In this document: positions 9,019-18,023 of the stretch, piece after piece
Layout of the letters: every line of letters starts with the position of its first letter
How positions within the stretch are numbered: the first letter of the stretch is position 1
Assembly: GCA_963695985.1 (NCBI GenBank)
Contig: CAVOIC010000001.1
Location: forward strand, 80,103-144,102
Reading direction: 5' to 3'
Source: DATBVX01 sp963695985
Lineage (GTDB): Bacteria; Pseudomonadota; Gammaproteobacteria; Steroidobacterales; Steroidobacteraceae
DNA length: 64,000 nucleotides
Notes under the pieces: generated by a model
What the model saw: only the letters and a program-made list of their open reading frames with translations
Told to the model about the DNA's origin: nothing
The model's database searches: none
Program-made: the position numbers and the translations under genes

Positions 9019-10008
9019 ATGCGTGACCCGATATTTTCCACAAGAATTACCAAACTGTTCGACATTCGCCACCCCATTCTGTGCGGTGGCATGCTGCACC
9101 TCTCGGACGCTCGCTACGTGGCGGCAGTCGTCAATGCCGGAGGCATGGGTTTCATTGGCGCGTGGAACTTTCCCGACCCCGGCGAATTCCTGAGCGAAGT
9201 CCGCATGTGCCGGGAACTGACCGAGGGCAAGCCCTTTGGAGTGAATATTTCCGTATCGCGGCGCCCCGGCGTCAACGAGTTGTTGAAGCCGCACGTCGAC
9301 ATCGTGATCCGCGAGGGTGTCAAGTACGTCGAGACCTCGGGTTCGAGCCCAGCGCACATCCTCGGCCCGCTGCAGGGCGCCGGCGTGAAGGTCATTCACA
9401 AAGTGCCGTCGGTGCGCTACGCACTGACCGCGCAGCGCGAGGGAGTCGACGCGATTACAGTGGTTGGTGCGGAATGCGGCGGCCATCCGGGTTACATGAT
9501 GACGGGCACCATGGTGCAGGCGGGCCTGGCAGCCGAGCAAATCAGCGTGCCGCTGGTGCTCGCGGGAGGAATCGGCACGGGGCGGCAGATCGCAGGTGCA
9601 TTGGCGATGGGTGCCGATGGGGTACTGCTCGGGTCGCGCATGCTGGTGGCAGAGGAGCTTCGTTCGCACCCGCGATACAAGCAGCGAGTGATCGAGGGTC
9701 GCGGCGAGGACAGCTGCATCGTGATGGCGTCGTTCAAACGCCATCACCGCGTGCTGCACAATGACGCCGCAGGGAAGGTACTGGAGATGGAAGCGGCAGG
9801 CATCAAGGACATCGATGCCTACACCGGGCTGATTTCCGGAACACAGGTGCGCAAGGCCTACGAAACCGGCGACTACTCAATCGGGATGCTTGATTACGGC
9901 CAGGCGGTCGCGTTCGCGAAAGAGATCAAGCCAGTCGAGGCGATTTTCGATGAACTGATCGACGGAATGATTGCGGCCAGGCGCCGCTTTGCCACGTTGA
10001 TGGTGTGA
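9019..10008 (+). CDS. Nitronate monooxygenase / 2-nitropropane dioxygenase family FMN protein
   Basis: A 329-residue TIM-barrel FMN protein of the NMO/NPD family. It has PILCGGM at the N-terminus (about 20-26), VVGAECGGHPG (about 152-162) and the phosphate-binding segment LAGGIGTGRQIAGALAMGADG (about 180-200). The family includes nitronate monooxygenases and the enoyl reductase FabK, and close relatives are common in steroid and acyl-CoA catabolic clusters, where their reaction is often not known. Nothing here points to a nitro substrate, so it may be an enoyl reductase or have another flavin role. It lies 27 bp downstream of the SDR gene. Confidence 0.82.
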   Translation: MRDPIFSTRITKLFDIRHPILCGGMLHLSDARYVAAVVNAGGMGFIGAWNFPDPGEFLSEVRMCRELTEGKPFGVNISVSRRPGVNELLKPHVDIVIREGVKYVETSGSSPAHILGPLQGAGVKVIHKVPSVRYALTAQREGVDAITVVGAECGGHPGYMMTGTMVQAGLAAEQISVPLVLAGGIGTGRQIAGALAMGADGVLLGSRMLVAEELRSHPRYKQRVIEGRGEDSCIVMASFKRHHRVLHNDAAGKVLEMEAAGIKDIDAYTGLISGTQVRKAYETGDYSIGMLDYGQAVAFAKEIKPVEAIFDELIDGMIAARRRFATLMV

Positions 10009-10056
10009 GGAACGCTTCGGGAATCAGAATGAAGCGTTCTCTCCGGAGTCAGGAGC

Positions 10057-11613
10057 GTGAGGGCAATCGATTTCTTTGACCGCTCCGCGGAGTATTTTGC
10101 CGATCGCTCTTGCGTGCGCGACGAGTGCGACGACTTCTCGTACGCAGAGGTCCGGCGCCGCTCGCTCAAGCTGGCACGGAGGCTTGTCGCCGAGGGTCTT
10201 GCCGAAGAGGCCAAGGTCGGCGTCCTATGCCCCAACGTCGCCGCAGCAATTCCGGCGGTCCTCGGTGTCATCAGGTCGGGTTGCTCGTGGCTGCCTGTAA
10301 ATGCCCGCAATTCGATGGCCGACAACGTTTCGATTCTGACCAATAACGACTGCGAGTGGCTGCTATATCACAGCGATCACGAAGTGATGGCGGAATACCT
10401 GCTGGCGCAATGTCCCGGCACCAAGGGTGCCATCTGTATCGACGGTGCGAGCAAGCTCGGGCCCGCCCTGGACGAATGGGTCCGGGCGTGCGACGAGCAG
10501 GCGGTCGAGCGCGGACTCGGCCGGGATCACGTCTACAAACTCGCCCTGAGCGGCGGTACTACCGGCACGCCCAAAGGGGTCATGCATACGAATCTGAACG
10601 CTCAAGTCATGATCTCGAGCCTCCTGCTGACATTCCCGCATACGCGACCGCCAGTGTTCCTGTGCGCTGCGCCGGTGACCCATGCGGCCGGGAATCTCTG
10701 CCTGTGGATATTGGCCGCGGGAGGCACCATCGCACTGATGCAGAAAGCAGATGCCGGTCTCATGCTCAAGAACATTGAAGCGTACGGCGCAACGACGCTG
10801 TTTGCACCGCCGACCGTTATCTACAACATGCTCGCTCATGCGGATCTTCAGCGATTCGACTATTCGAGTATCGAGTACTTCCTGTACGGCGCTGCGCCTA
10901 TGTCGGTGCCGAAGCTGAAGCAGGCAATTGCGACCTTTGGGCTCAAGATGGCGCAGATCTATAGTCAGGCGGAAGCCACGATGGCCCTGACATTCCTGCG
11001 CCGCGAAGATCACGACGTCATCGGCGATCCCGAGAAGGAACAACGTCTGCGCAGCGCGGGCAGGCCTGGACCCTTGGTGCGCATTCGGATCGTTGACGAG
11101 AAAGGAGGCGAACTACCACCTGGAAAGCGAGGCGAACTCGTGGTTCACAGTGATCTGATCTGCAAGGGCTACTACAAGAACCCGGAAGCGACGGCTGCAG
11201 TCATGCGTGACGGGTGGCTGATGACGGGTGACATCGCCTATCGCGACGATGCGGGATTTGTCTACCTCGTGGATCGCAAACGGGACCTCATCATCACCGG
11301 CGGCTTCAACGTCTATCCGAGCGAGGTCGAGCAGGTGATCTCGGAGTTGCCGGGAGTCCTCGACGTGGCCGTCGTCGGCGCGCCTGACGACAAATGGGGT
11401 GAAAGTGTCGTTGCGGTGGTCGCGCTGCGCCCGGACGAGCAGATCAGCGAAGACCGCGTGATCCAGCACTGTAAGACGCGGCTAGGCAGCGTCAAGGCAC
11501 CGAAGCGCGTCGAGTTCCGGTCGAGCCTGCCGAAGAGCGCTAACGGCAAAGTGCTGAAGCGCATGGTGCGCGAGGAATTCTGGAAGGACCGCGACAACCA
11601 GCTGACGGCATAG
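10057..11613 (+). CDS. AMP-forming acyl-CoA synthetase
   Basis: A 518-residue member of the ANL superfamily (acyl-CoA synthetase / CoA ligase), which activates a carboxylic acid with ATP and CoA. Motifs visible are the phosphate loop LSGGTTGTPKG (about residues 164-174), YGAAPMS, SQAEAT, the TGDIAYRDDAGF and DRKRDLIITGG hinge region (about 390-415) and the C-terminal catalytic lysine in SANGKVLKR. The start is a GTG at 10057; no upstream in-frame alternative is better. It closes the rightward cluster and probably makes the CoA thioester used by the hydratase, SDR and aldolase-like proteins. A medium-chain, aryl or steroid-type acid is possible. Confidence 0.9.
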   Translation: MRAIDFFDRSAEYFADRSCVRDECDDFSYAEVRRRSLKLARRLVAEGLAEEAKVGVLCPNVAAAIPAVLGVIRSGCSWLPVNARNSMADNVSILTNNDCEWLLYHSDHEVMAEYLLAQCPGTKGAICIDGASKLGPALDEWVRACDEQAVERGLGRDHVYKLALSGGTTGTPKGVMHTNLNAQVMISSLLLTFPHTRPPVFLCAAPVTHAAGNLCLWILAAGGTIALMQKADAGLMLKNIEAYGATTLFAPPTVIYNMLAHADLQRFDYSSIEYFLYGAAPMSVPKLKQAIATFGLKMAQIYSQAEATMALTFLRREDHDVIGDPEKEQRLRSAGRPGPLVRIRIVDEKGGELPPGKRGELVVHSDLICKGYYKNPEATAAVMRDGWLMTGDIAYRDDAGFVYLVDRKRDLIITGGFNVYPSEVEQVISELPGVLDVAVVGAPDDKWGESVVAVVALRPDEQISEDRVIQHCKTRLGSVKAPKRVEFRSSLPKSANGKVLKRMVREEFWKDRDNQLTA

Positions 11614-11640
11614 CGTTCGCGCGACTCGCCTGTCAGAACG

Positions 11641-12399
11641 CTACTTTGACTCTTTGGTCAGAAAGGGTGCGATGCGGTTCAAGAAGTCTTCCGATTTGAA
11701 GCAATTCTCCTGCGTGATTGCTTCGAACTCGAGTGTCTGCTCGAGCGTGATCGGCATGTTCTGCAAGAACTGTTTTGTGAAGGCGAATGCGCGTTTCGGC
11801 TGATGTGCCAGCAGCTGTGCAACCTTCAAGGCGGTTGACTGTACCTGATCGTCCTCGACCACCCGATCGACCAGGCCGATCTCCAGCGCGCGCGCAGAAT
11901 CCACCAGCTCCGCCATCAAGAATAGCTCGCGCGCCCTGGATGTGCCGACGCGGCGGCTGACGGTAAACATAGTGCCCCAATCGGGAACGAAGCCGATCTT
12001 CAGGAACGAGAATCCGATCCGTGCAGATCGCCCCATGACGATATGGTCGCAGCACATGGCAAGAGCGAGGCCCCCGCCAACACCTACGCCTTCAATGGCA
12101 GCCACCGCAGGCTTGTCGAAGCTGCAGAGCTTCAGCACCAGCTTGTGACCCCTTTTCAGATATTGCCGGAATTCGGTCTTGTCGACCTGCATCAATCCCT
12201 GGAGGTCGCCGCCCGCACTGAACTCCCCTCCCGCACCCGATAGAATCAGTGCTGCGACGCCGGGATCGGTCGTCAGCGCTTCGATTCGCTCGGTCAGCGC
12301 CTCGCGCATCGCCGCATTCATCGCGTTCTTCTTGCCGGGCTGGCTCATCACGAGCTGGACGATGCCCGGCGCGGCAAGCCGCTCCTCGAGATATTTCAT
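11641..12399 (-). CDS. Enoyl-CoA hydratase/isomerase family protein
   Basis: A 252-residue crotonase. It has LSGAGGEFSAGGDLQGL (oxyanion segment, about 52-68) and EGVGVGGGLALAMCCD (about 103-118). The segment IGFSFLKIGFVPDWG aligns with the catalytic-glutamate region of enoyl-CoA hydratase, but the usual Glu is replaced by a non-acidic residue and a Trp/Asp pair follows, as in isomerase-like or 2-(1,2-epoxyphenyl)acetyl-CoA isomerase-like members. It overlaps the TetR gene upstream by 4 bp (ATGA), so the two are co-transcribed. It is convergent with the acyl-CoA synthetase gene, with 27 bp between stops. Confidence 0.85.
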   Translation of the reverse strand: MKYLEERLAAPGIVQLVMSQPGKKNAMNAAMREALTERIEALTTDPGVAALILSGAGGEFSAGGDLQGLMQVDKTEFRQYLKRGHKLVLKLCSFDKPAVAAIEGVGVGGGLALAMCCDHIVMGRSARIGFSFLKIGFVPDWGTMFTVSRRVGTSRARELFLMAELVDSARALEIGLVDRVVEDDQVQSTALKVAQLLAHQPKRAFAFTKQFLQNMPITLEQTLEFEAITQENCFKSEDFLNRIAPFLTKESK

Positions 12400-13061
12400 C
12401 GCCCGCGGGCCCTGCGGGCATCGGGCCTTGCGATCCCGTCGAAGACGAACTTGATGAGCTCGTCGGCGATCTGCTCGCCACCCATCTGGCCCTCCGAGGA
12501 ATACCAGTGGTGGATGTTGCGGATCGCGCCCATCACGAAGAATTCGATAAGCCGCGGATCGCAGTCGCGAAACTGGCCTCCGGCGATACCCTCCTGCACG
12601 AATCCCCGGAAGACTCGATTCCAGTTACGGCGGTTATCCTGCACCGTGGCGAGATGTTCCGGACTGAGCGCGCTGTCCTCAGACATGAGGCCGCCTCCAC
12701 CAAGCTTTTCGATCAGGCTGACCGTGTAATGGCGAAGCAGCATCTCGAGTTTTTCCCTGCCATTCTTGCCGTTCTTTTCCGCGTACGCCCGCGCCTCGGC
12801 GCCATACTGGAACGCAAGTTGGTAGCAAAGAAACAGCAATTCCTGCTTGTTCTTGACGTAGTAGTAAACGACGGCCTTGCTGACGTTCAGGAACTTGGCG
12901 ACGTCGTCCATCGATGTGTTGGCATAGCCCTTCTTGCGGAAGATCTGACTCGCCGTAGCCACCAGCGCCCGCCGCTTAGCCTCGTGGACTTCCTGGCGCG
13001 TTACCCCGACGCCGATCCATTTCGCATTCCGAGTCTCATTCGTCAGCTGATTGCGTGCCAT
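12396..13061 (-). CDS. TetR-family transcriptional regulator
   Basis: A 221-residue TetR-type repressor. The N-terminal helix-turn-helix covers about residues 28-75 and includes FRKKGYANTSMDDVAKFLNVSK with KAVVYYYVKNK following, typical of the family. The C-terminal half is a variable ligand-binding domain, similar in layout to TetR regulators that sense acyl-CoAs. It is co-transcribed with the downstream enoyl-CoA hydratase (4-bp overlap) and is divergent from the ALDH gene at 13251. The 189-bp divergent gap contains a CTTTC-N5-GAAAG palindrome at 13187-13201 that could be its operator. The C-terminal tail is Arg-rich. Confidence 0.9.
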   Translation of the reverse strand: MARNQLTNETRNAKWIGVGVTRQEVHEAKRRALVATASQIFRKKGYANTSMDDVAKFLNVSKAVVYYYVKNKQELLFLCYQLAFQYGAEARAYAEKNGKNGREKLEMLLRHYTVSLIEKLGGGGLMSEDSALSPEHLATVQDNRRNWNRVFRGFVQEGIAGGQFRDCDPRLIEFFVMGAIRNIHHWYSSEGQMGGEQIADELIKFVFDGIARPDARRARGR

Positions 13062-13186
13062 GTGTCGAGCCGTCCGATGTGTGCTGGAACTGTGATGGTT
13101 CGGGTCGCGAGCGCAATTCTAAGGCCTGCGTAGCGTCCCATCCATGTGACGCATCTACCACCATACGGGCCAGTAGCATATTATAT

Positions 13187-13201
13187 CTTTCCAGTAGAAA
13201 G
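13187..13201. promoter_or_regulatory. Candidate TetR operator palindrome
   Basis: A perfect inverted repeat CTTTC-N5-GAAAG lies in the gap between the divergent TetR and ALDH genes. A second CCAGTAG copy occurs 22 bp upstream (13170-13176 and 13191-13197). The position and symmetry suit a TetR-type operator that could control both directions. This is inference from symmetry only. Confidence 0.3.
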
Positions 13202-13250
13202 TTTGACGAAGAAATAATGACAATCGATTGCGCGACTGCGGGGTCCGTCG

Positions 13251-14696
13251 ATGGGTGAATTCGCCGAGCTTGGTCATTTCGTCCATGGGAAGGTCGTGGC
13301 TACCGGTGACGGTGGAGTCATTCCGCTTATTAACCCTGCTAACGGTCAGACCGTCGCAACTATTCCTCAGGCAAGCGAGCAGCTACTTGCGACAGCGGTG
13401 GAATCGTCGCGCCACGGTTTCGCAAACTGGTCCAGGACGTCTGCCTACGACCGCGCCAAAGTTCTCCGACACGCTGCGCAGCTTATTCGTGAGCGCATCG
13501 AGATGCTCGCGCGAATCATGACGACCGAGCAAGGTAAACCGCTCGCAGAGTCGCGTGTGGAGTGGTTGATGTGCGCGGACGCCTTTGAGTGGGCCGGGGA
13601 CGAGGGCCGCCGAGTCTATGGCCGCGTCATACCGTCACGCGCAATCGGCGTCAGTCAGGTGGTGCACAAGTTCCCGATCGGTCCCGTCGCGGCCTTTACG
13701 CCCTGGAATTTCCCGGCGTTTTCGCCGACACAGAAGGTCGCCCCGGCCCTTGCCGCCGGCTGCTCGGTCATTCTCAAGCCCGCGTCAGATACGCCAGCGT
13801 CTTCGACCCATCTCGCACGCATTCTTCACGAGGCCGGCTTGCCGGACGGCGCGCTGAATGTCGTTCACGGCAAGGCGGCGATGGTCTCGCAGTGCCTGAT
13901 CGAATCGCCGGTTGTTCGCAAAGTGTCCCTGACCGGCTCGGCCGACGTCGGGCGGACGCTCGCAGCCCAAGCGGGGCGGAATCTGAAGAAATGCACGATG
14001 GAGCTGGGCGGGCACGCACCAGTGATCATTCTGCGCGACGTCGAGGTGGAGCGCATCGCGCCGCTTGCCGTTGCGGCGAAGTATCGCAATGCCGGACAGG
14101 TTTGTACGTCGCCCACGCGTTTCTTGATTGAAGATCCGGTATACGACCGCTTCGTATCCGGTTTCTTGGCACATGCCGCTGCCATCCGCACGGGTGACGG
14201 CCTTGCGGATGGAGTGCAGATGGGCCCGCTCGTCAGCACGCGACAAATGCATACCATGATGCGGCTGGTCGAAGACGCCCGCTCGCGAGGCGCGACGGTG
14301 TCGCTCGGCGGCAGGCGCATCGAGGTGGATCAAGGTGGGTTCTTTTTTGAGCCGACCGTCATCGAGAAAGTACCGGACGATGCTCAAGTACAGCACGAAG
14401 AGCCATTTGGCCCGATCGCCATCATGATTCGCGTGCAAGATGTTGATGAGGCAGTCCGGCGCGCGAACGCTTTGCCATTCGGACTGGCCGCCTACTGCTT
14501 CACCAAGGATTCAACCCACATCGATCGCATCTCTCGCGAAGTCGAGGCTGGCATGCTCGCATTCAACCAGTTCCAGGCCGGCGCGATCGAAGCGCCATTC
14601 GGCGGGGTCAAGGATTCCGGCTTCGGCGCGGAAGGAGGCACCGAGGGAATCGACGGTTACCTCGTTACGAAGTTCGTCTCGCATCGTGCTCTCTGA
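13251..14696 (+). CDS. NAD(P)-dependent aldehyde dehydrogenase
   Basis: A 481-residue ALDH of the succinate-semialdehyde/aryl-aldehyde type that oxidises an aldehyde to the acid. Visible landmarks are FTPWNFP (about 146-152), the catalytic glutamate in MELGGHAP (about 249-256), the nucleophilic cysteine in NAGQVCTSPTR (about 280-290) and EEPFGPIA (about 383-390). It is the first gene of a rightward group with the Ldh2-type dehydrogenase, GMC oxidoreductase and glyoxalase, spaced by a few bases or overlapping. Following the GMC enzyme's alcohol-to-aldehyde step it could give the acid used by the acyl-CoA synthetase. Regulation by the divergent TetR protein is likely. Confidence 0.92.
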   Translation: MGEFAELGHFVHGKVVATGDGGVIPLINPANGQTVATIPQASEQLLATAVESSRHGFANWSRTSAYDRAKVLRHAAQLIRERIEMLARIMTTEQGKPLAESRVEWLMCADAFEWAGDEGRRVYGRVIPSRAIGVSQVVHKFPIGPVAAFTPWNFPAFSPTQKVAPALAAGCSVILKPASDTPASSTHLARILHEAGLPDGALNVVHGKAAMVSQCLIESPVVRKVSLTGSADVGRTLAAQAGRNLKKCTMELGGHAPVIILRDVEVERIAPLAVAAKYRNAGQVCTSPTRFLIEDPVYDRFVSGFLAHAAAIRTGDGLADGVQMGPLVSTRQMHTMMRLVEDARSRGATVSLGGRRIEVDQGGFFFEPTVIEKVPDDAQVQHEEPFGPIAIMIRVQDVDEAVRRANALPFGLAAYCFTKDSTHIDRISREVEAGMLAFNQFQAGAIEAPFGGVKDSGFGAEGGTEGIDGYLVTKFVSHRAL

Positions 14697-14715
14697 AAAC
14701 AGCCCGCTCGGCGCG

Positions 14716-15792
14716 ATGACCGGCACCCTTGTTCTCGACCCGAACCGCCTGCGTGAGGTCGTCGCTTCGATCTTCGAGTTCCACGGCTGCGCTCCAGGGG
14801 AGGCGAACGCTGTAACCCGCCATCTACTCGAAGCGGACCTTTATGGGCATCCGAGTCACGGTTGCGGGCTGGTGCCGCTGTATATCGCAAACCTGATCAA
14901 GGGCGAGGTGCTACCCAACCAGACTCTGCAGCGGCTACCGCCCGGGCAGGGCTTTCTGCTGTTCGACGGGGGCAGTGGCTTCGGCCAGTCGCTCGGCATG
15001 CAGCTGGTAGAACAGGTCCTCGCTCACTCAAAGGACGCCGGCATCGCAGTATTCGGACTGCGCAACGCGCACCACCTCGGACGAATCGGCGACTACGGTG
15101 AACGGTTCGCCGCGGCGGACTTTGCGTCAGTCATGTTCGTGAATACTGTGAGCCGACCAATCGTCGCGCCGTTTGGCGGGGCGGAGGCACGGATGGGCAC
15201 GAATCCCGTCTGCATCTCTGTCCCGCGGCGTAATTTGCCTCCGATCGTGCTGGATTTCGCTACCAGCGCGATCGCCGTAGGGAAGTGCAGGGTGGCTCTT
15301 GAAAAAGGCGAGCCGATTCCGCAGGGCATGGCCGTGAATGCAGCGGGCGAGCCAACCACAGATCCGGGCGTGCTTTATGCGTCGCCACAGGGAGCGCTTA
15401 GGCCGATGGGGGGATACAAGGGCTCAGGGCTCAACCTGATGAGCGAGCTCCTTGCTGCGTGTATTGGCGGTCTCACCATGTCGGACGCTCGTCCGCAATC
15501 AGGCAGCGTAATCAATAGCCTGGTTGGTATGTGCTTTCGCACGGCACAGCTGCCCGACGCCCTCGAGCACATCGAGTCGGTGGTCCGGTATTTCCTGGCG
15601 ACACGGCCGGCGCGCGAAGACGGGCCGGTCAAGTTGCCGGGTGCGACTGAGCGGGAAGCTTACATGCAGCGCCGCGCCGCAGGCGTGCCGATGGCGCGAT
15701 CGACCTGGGCAGCCATCGCCGAGCTCGCGCGCGGGGCAAAGGTTCCCGAGGTCGAGATTCGCGGGGTGGCCGTTGCGGGTCACGACCACTAA
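14716..15792 (+). CDS. Ldh2-type (malate/L-lactate/ureidoglycolate) NAD(P) dehydrogenase
   Basis: A 358-residue member of the Ldh2/MDH2 oxidoreductase family, which has its own fold and oxidises 2-hydroxy acids with NAD(P). Signature parts include the conserved HPSHGCG at about 45-51, NAHHLGRIGDYGE (about 119-131) with the catalytic histidine, and PMGGYKGSGLNLMSELL (about 233-249). The ATG at 14716 is preferred; a GTG at 14686 inside the ALDH stop region is possible but adds poorly conserved residues. The stop overlaps the ATG of the GMC gene by one base (TAATG). In this cluster it may act on a hydroxy acid from the side chain; that is inference. Confidence 0.88.
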   Translation: MTGTLVLDPNRLREVVASIFEFHGCAPGEANAVTRHLLEADLYGHPSHGCGLVPLYIANLIKGEVLPNQTLQRLPPGQGFLLFDGGSGFGQSLGMQLVEQVLAHSKDAGIAVFGLRNAHHLGRIGDYGERFAAADFASVMFVNTVSRPIVAPFGGAEARMGTNPVCISVPRRNLPPIVLDFATSAIAVGKCRVALEKGEPIPQGMAVNAAGEPTTDPGVLYASPQGALRPMGGYKGSGLNLMSELLAACIGGLTMSDARPQSGSVINSLVGMCFRTAQLPDALEHIESVVRYFLATRPAREDGPVKLPGATEREAYMQRRAAGVPMARSTWAAIAELARGAKVPEVEIRGVAVAGHDH

Positions 15793-17357
15793 TGTCAACC
15801 GAGGAACAGTTCGACTACGTCGTGATCGGCGCTGGATCGGCCGGCTGCGCCGTTGCCGCGCGCTTGGCTGAGGGTCGTACGCATCGTGTGCTGGTGCTCG
15901 AAGCAGGTCCCTGGGATCGCTCGATCTGGATCCACGTGCCCAGCGGCTTCTTCAAGTCCGTGTCTAACCCCCGCTATAACTGGGGCTATGTGGCTGAGTT
16001 CGACGAGTCGGCTGCGGCACGGCGAGTCGCTTGGCCGCGGGGCCGCGTGATCGGAGGCAGCAGCTCCATCAACGGATTGGTTTACGTCCGGGGTCAGCGC
16101 GAAGACTATGACGGTTGGCAAGGCAGCTCGGCGGCCGGCTGGGGTTGGGCCGGTGTCGGTCCGTATTTCGACAAAGCCGAATCGGGCCCCGTCGGAGTGT
16201 CAGATGCCCGTTACACCCACCCTCTCTGCGACGCGTTCATCGAGGCGGCAGAACGATGCGGAGTCACGCGCGTGCGGGACTTCAACGGCCCGCGTCAGGC
16301 GGGCGCCGGCTACTTCCAGCTGAACACACGCCACGGCAGAAGAAGCAGCGCTGCCGTTGCTTATCTGCACCCCTCACGGCATTACCGAAATCTCGACATT
16401 CGCACCGAGAGCGTGGTGGAACGGCTTGACATCGGTCACGGCCAGCTGCGCGGCGTTTGGTATCGCCGACGCGGGCTGAGACATTTCGCTGCAGTCACCC
16501 GCGAAGCGATCCTCTGCGCTGGCGCGATCGGCTCGCCGCAGCTGCTGCAGATCTCCGGCATCGGCTCCGCCGACGTACTGGACCGCGCTGGCGTCGAAGT
16601 CGTGCAAGACCTGCCGGCCGTCGGCAGGAACTTGCAGGATCACTTTGCCTCACGCGTGATCGCGCATGTGGTGCACTCAAGAACACTGAACGAGATGTCG
16701 CGGTCGTGGCTGGACCGGCTCGGTATGGGCCTCCACTACGTCGTCGCCCGACGCGGCCCGTTGACGCTCGGCGCAGCCATGGCCGGCTCGTTCGTCTCGG
16801 TGGAAGGTAGCGACAAACGCCCGGATGTCCAGTTGCTCTTCGGGCCGCTAAGCAGTGACGACCCGACCAAGGGACTTCACGAGTTTCCCGGCATGACCCT
16901 CACCGTCTGCCCACTGAGACCGAGGAGCCGAGGCTGGCTTGCGATTCGATCCGCCGATCCACTCGAGCATCCGCGCATCGTCGCCAACTATCTCGAAGAC
17001 GAATACGACCGCCGCCTTCTCGTCAAGGGCCTGCGCTACGCCCGGATGCTTCTCGATACGGAGCCGCTCAAACGGTACGTAGGGGGCGAGTACCTACCAG
17101 GCAACAAGTGCGTGACGGACGAGCAGCTGCTGGACTTTGCTCGTATGCGCGGTGGGTCGATCTACCATCCCGTCGGCACCTGCAGGATGGGCGATGGACC
17201 AGACACGGTTGTCGATTCCAGGTTGCGGGTCCGGGGCATCGCCGGGCTTCGGGTTGCAGATGCCTCGGTCATGCCCGTTCTTACGTCCGGCAACATCAAC
17301 GCAGCCTGCCTGATGATCGGCGAGAAGGCCGCAGACCTGCTCAAGGCAGATCAGTAA
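15792..17357 (+). CDS. GMC-family FAD-dependent alcohol oxidoreductase
   Basis: A 521-residue glucose-methanol-choline oxidoreductase. The N-terminal FAD site is VIGAGSAGCAVAARL (about 11-25), the second GMC signature is GRVIGGSSSINGLVYVRG (about 83-100), and the C-terminal active site has the histidine of YHPVGTCRMG and the asparagine of SGNINAACLMIG. The family oxidises primary alcohols to aldehydes, for example choline or aliphatic and aryl alcohols. With the ALDH two genes upstream it forms a likely alcohol-to-acid module. The start ATG overlaps the preceding stop by one base, so translation is coupled. There is no signal peptide, so the protein is cytoplasmic. Confidence 0.92.
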   Translation: MSTEEQFDYVVIGAGSAGCAVAARLAEGRTHRVLVLEAGPWDRSIWIHVPSGFFKSVSNPRYNWGYVAEFDESAAARRVAWPRGRVIGGSSSINGLVYVRGQREDYDGWQGSSAAGWGWAGVGPYFDKAESGPVGVSDARYTHPLCDAFIEAAERCGVTRVRDFNGPRQAGAGYFQLNTRHGRRSSAAVAYLHPSRHYRNLDIRTESVVERLDIGHGQLRGVWYRRRGLRHFAAVTREAILCAGAIGSPQLLQISGIGSADVLDRAGVEVVQDLPAVGRNLQDHFASRVIAHVVHSRTLNEMSRSWLDRLGMGLHYVVARRGPLTLGAAMAGSFVSVEGSDKRPDVQLLFGPLSSDDPTKGLHEFPGMTLTVCPLRPRSRGWLAIRSADPLEHPRIVANYLEDEYDRRLLVKGLRYARMLLDTEPLKRYVGGEYLPGNKCVTDEQLLDFARMRGGSIYHPVGTCRMGDGPDTVVDSRLRVRGIAGLRVADASVMPVLTSGNINAACLMIGEKAADLLKADQ

Positions 17358-17378
17358 GCGGCCGTGCAGAGAGCCCAT

Positions 17379-17789
17379 ATGACGCACGCTACCCCGCCTT
17401 CGGCCACACGAATTCTTCACACGATGCTGCGAGTGCGCGATCTCGATGCGACGCTCAGCTTCTATACAGGGGTGCTCGGAATGAGACTTCTGCGTCGCGA
17501 CGATTATCCGGAAGGCCGGTTCACCTTGGCGTTCGTCGGCTACGGCAGCGAAGAGGACAGTGCCGTCATCGAATTCACCCAAAACTGGGACACCGCGAGC
17601 TACGAGCTCGGAACGGCGTACGGGCATATCGCGCTCGCCGCGCCGGATGTCCATGCCCTGTGCGAGGAGCTGAGAAATCGCGGCGCGAGGATCGTTCGCC
17701 CGGCAGGGCCAATGAAGCATGGTACTCGGGTGATTGCGTTCATCGAAGATCCCGATGGCTACAAGATCGAGCTCGTCCAGCGGGCATGA
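17379..17789 (+). CDS. Glyoxalase I (lactoylglutathione lyase)-like VOC protein
   Basis: A 136-residue VOC protein resembling lactoylglutathione lyase. The four metal ligands of bacterial GloA can be placed: His in ILHTMLRV (about 14), Glu in VIEFTQNW (about 64), His in GYGHIAL (about 82) and Glu in YKIELV (about 130). LDATLSFYTGVLGM and the FIEDPDGYKIELV C-terminus are typical. It could detoxify methylglyoxal or another 2-oxoaldehyde as a glutathione hemithioacetal. The ATG at 17379 is preferred to a GTG at 17364. It follows the GMC gene by 21 bp and probably ends that transcript. Confidence 0.85.
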   Translation: MTHATPPSATRILHTMLRVRDLDATLSFYTGVLGMRLLRRDDYPEGRFTLAFVGYGSEEDSAVIEFTQNWDTASYELGTAYGHIALAAPDVHALCEELRNRGARIVRPAGPMKHGTRVIAFIEDPDGYKIELVQRA

Positions 17790-17968
17790 ACCTCGGAGCC
17801 GCACCTTGAGCGGCAGCCGCGACAGATAGGTGTTGCGGTTATCAATTCGATAACTATAACTCATTAGACAGACACATATACGTTGGATTCAATTCATCTA
17901 CTTGAACGTATATTCTTGCTGTAATCCTCCGTTGCGCAAAACAGACAGAAGGGGGCAAGCCTGTGAGA

Positions 17969-18023
17969 ATGACATCGAAGAGAGCAGCTCTAGCAGCGCT
18001 GCTGCTGACGACAGCCGTCGGCG
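17969..18023 (+). other. Out-of-frame signal-peptide start of the TonB-dependent receptor
   Basis: An ATG at 17969 (or GTG at 17963) encodes a textbook signal peptide, MTSKRAALAALLLTTAVGVA, directly upstream of the receptor but in another frame. Read on, this frame gives DCGCCRVGG and soon stops. A net +1 base between about 18018 and 18030 separates it from the receptor frame, where a TGA at 18006-18008 blocks extension. The native gene almost certainly began here. Confidence 0.75.

Noticed and set aside
8122..9759. A 545-codon open frame on the minus strand
   Set aside because: It is a high-GC antisense shadow of the SDR and NMO genes, with no recognisable motif and no ribosome-binding site.
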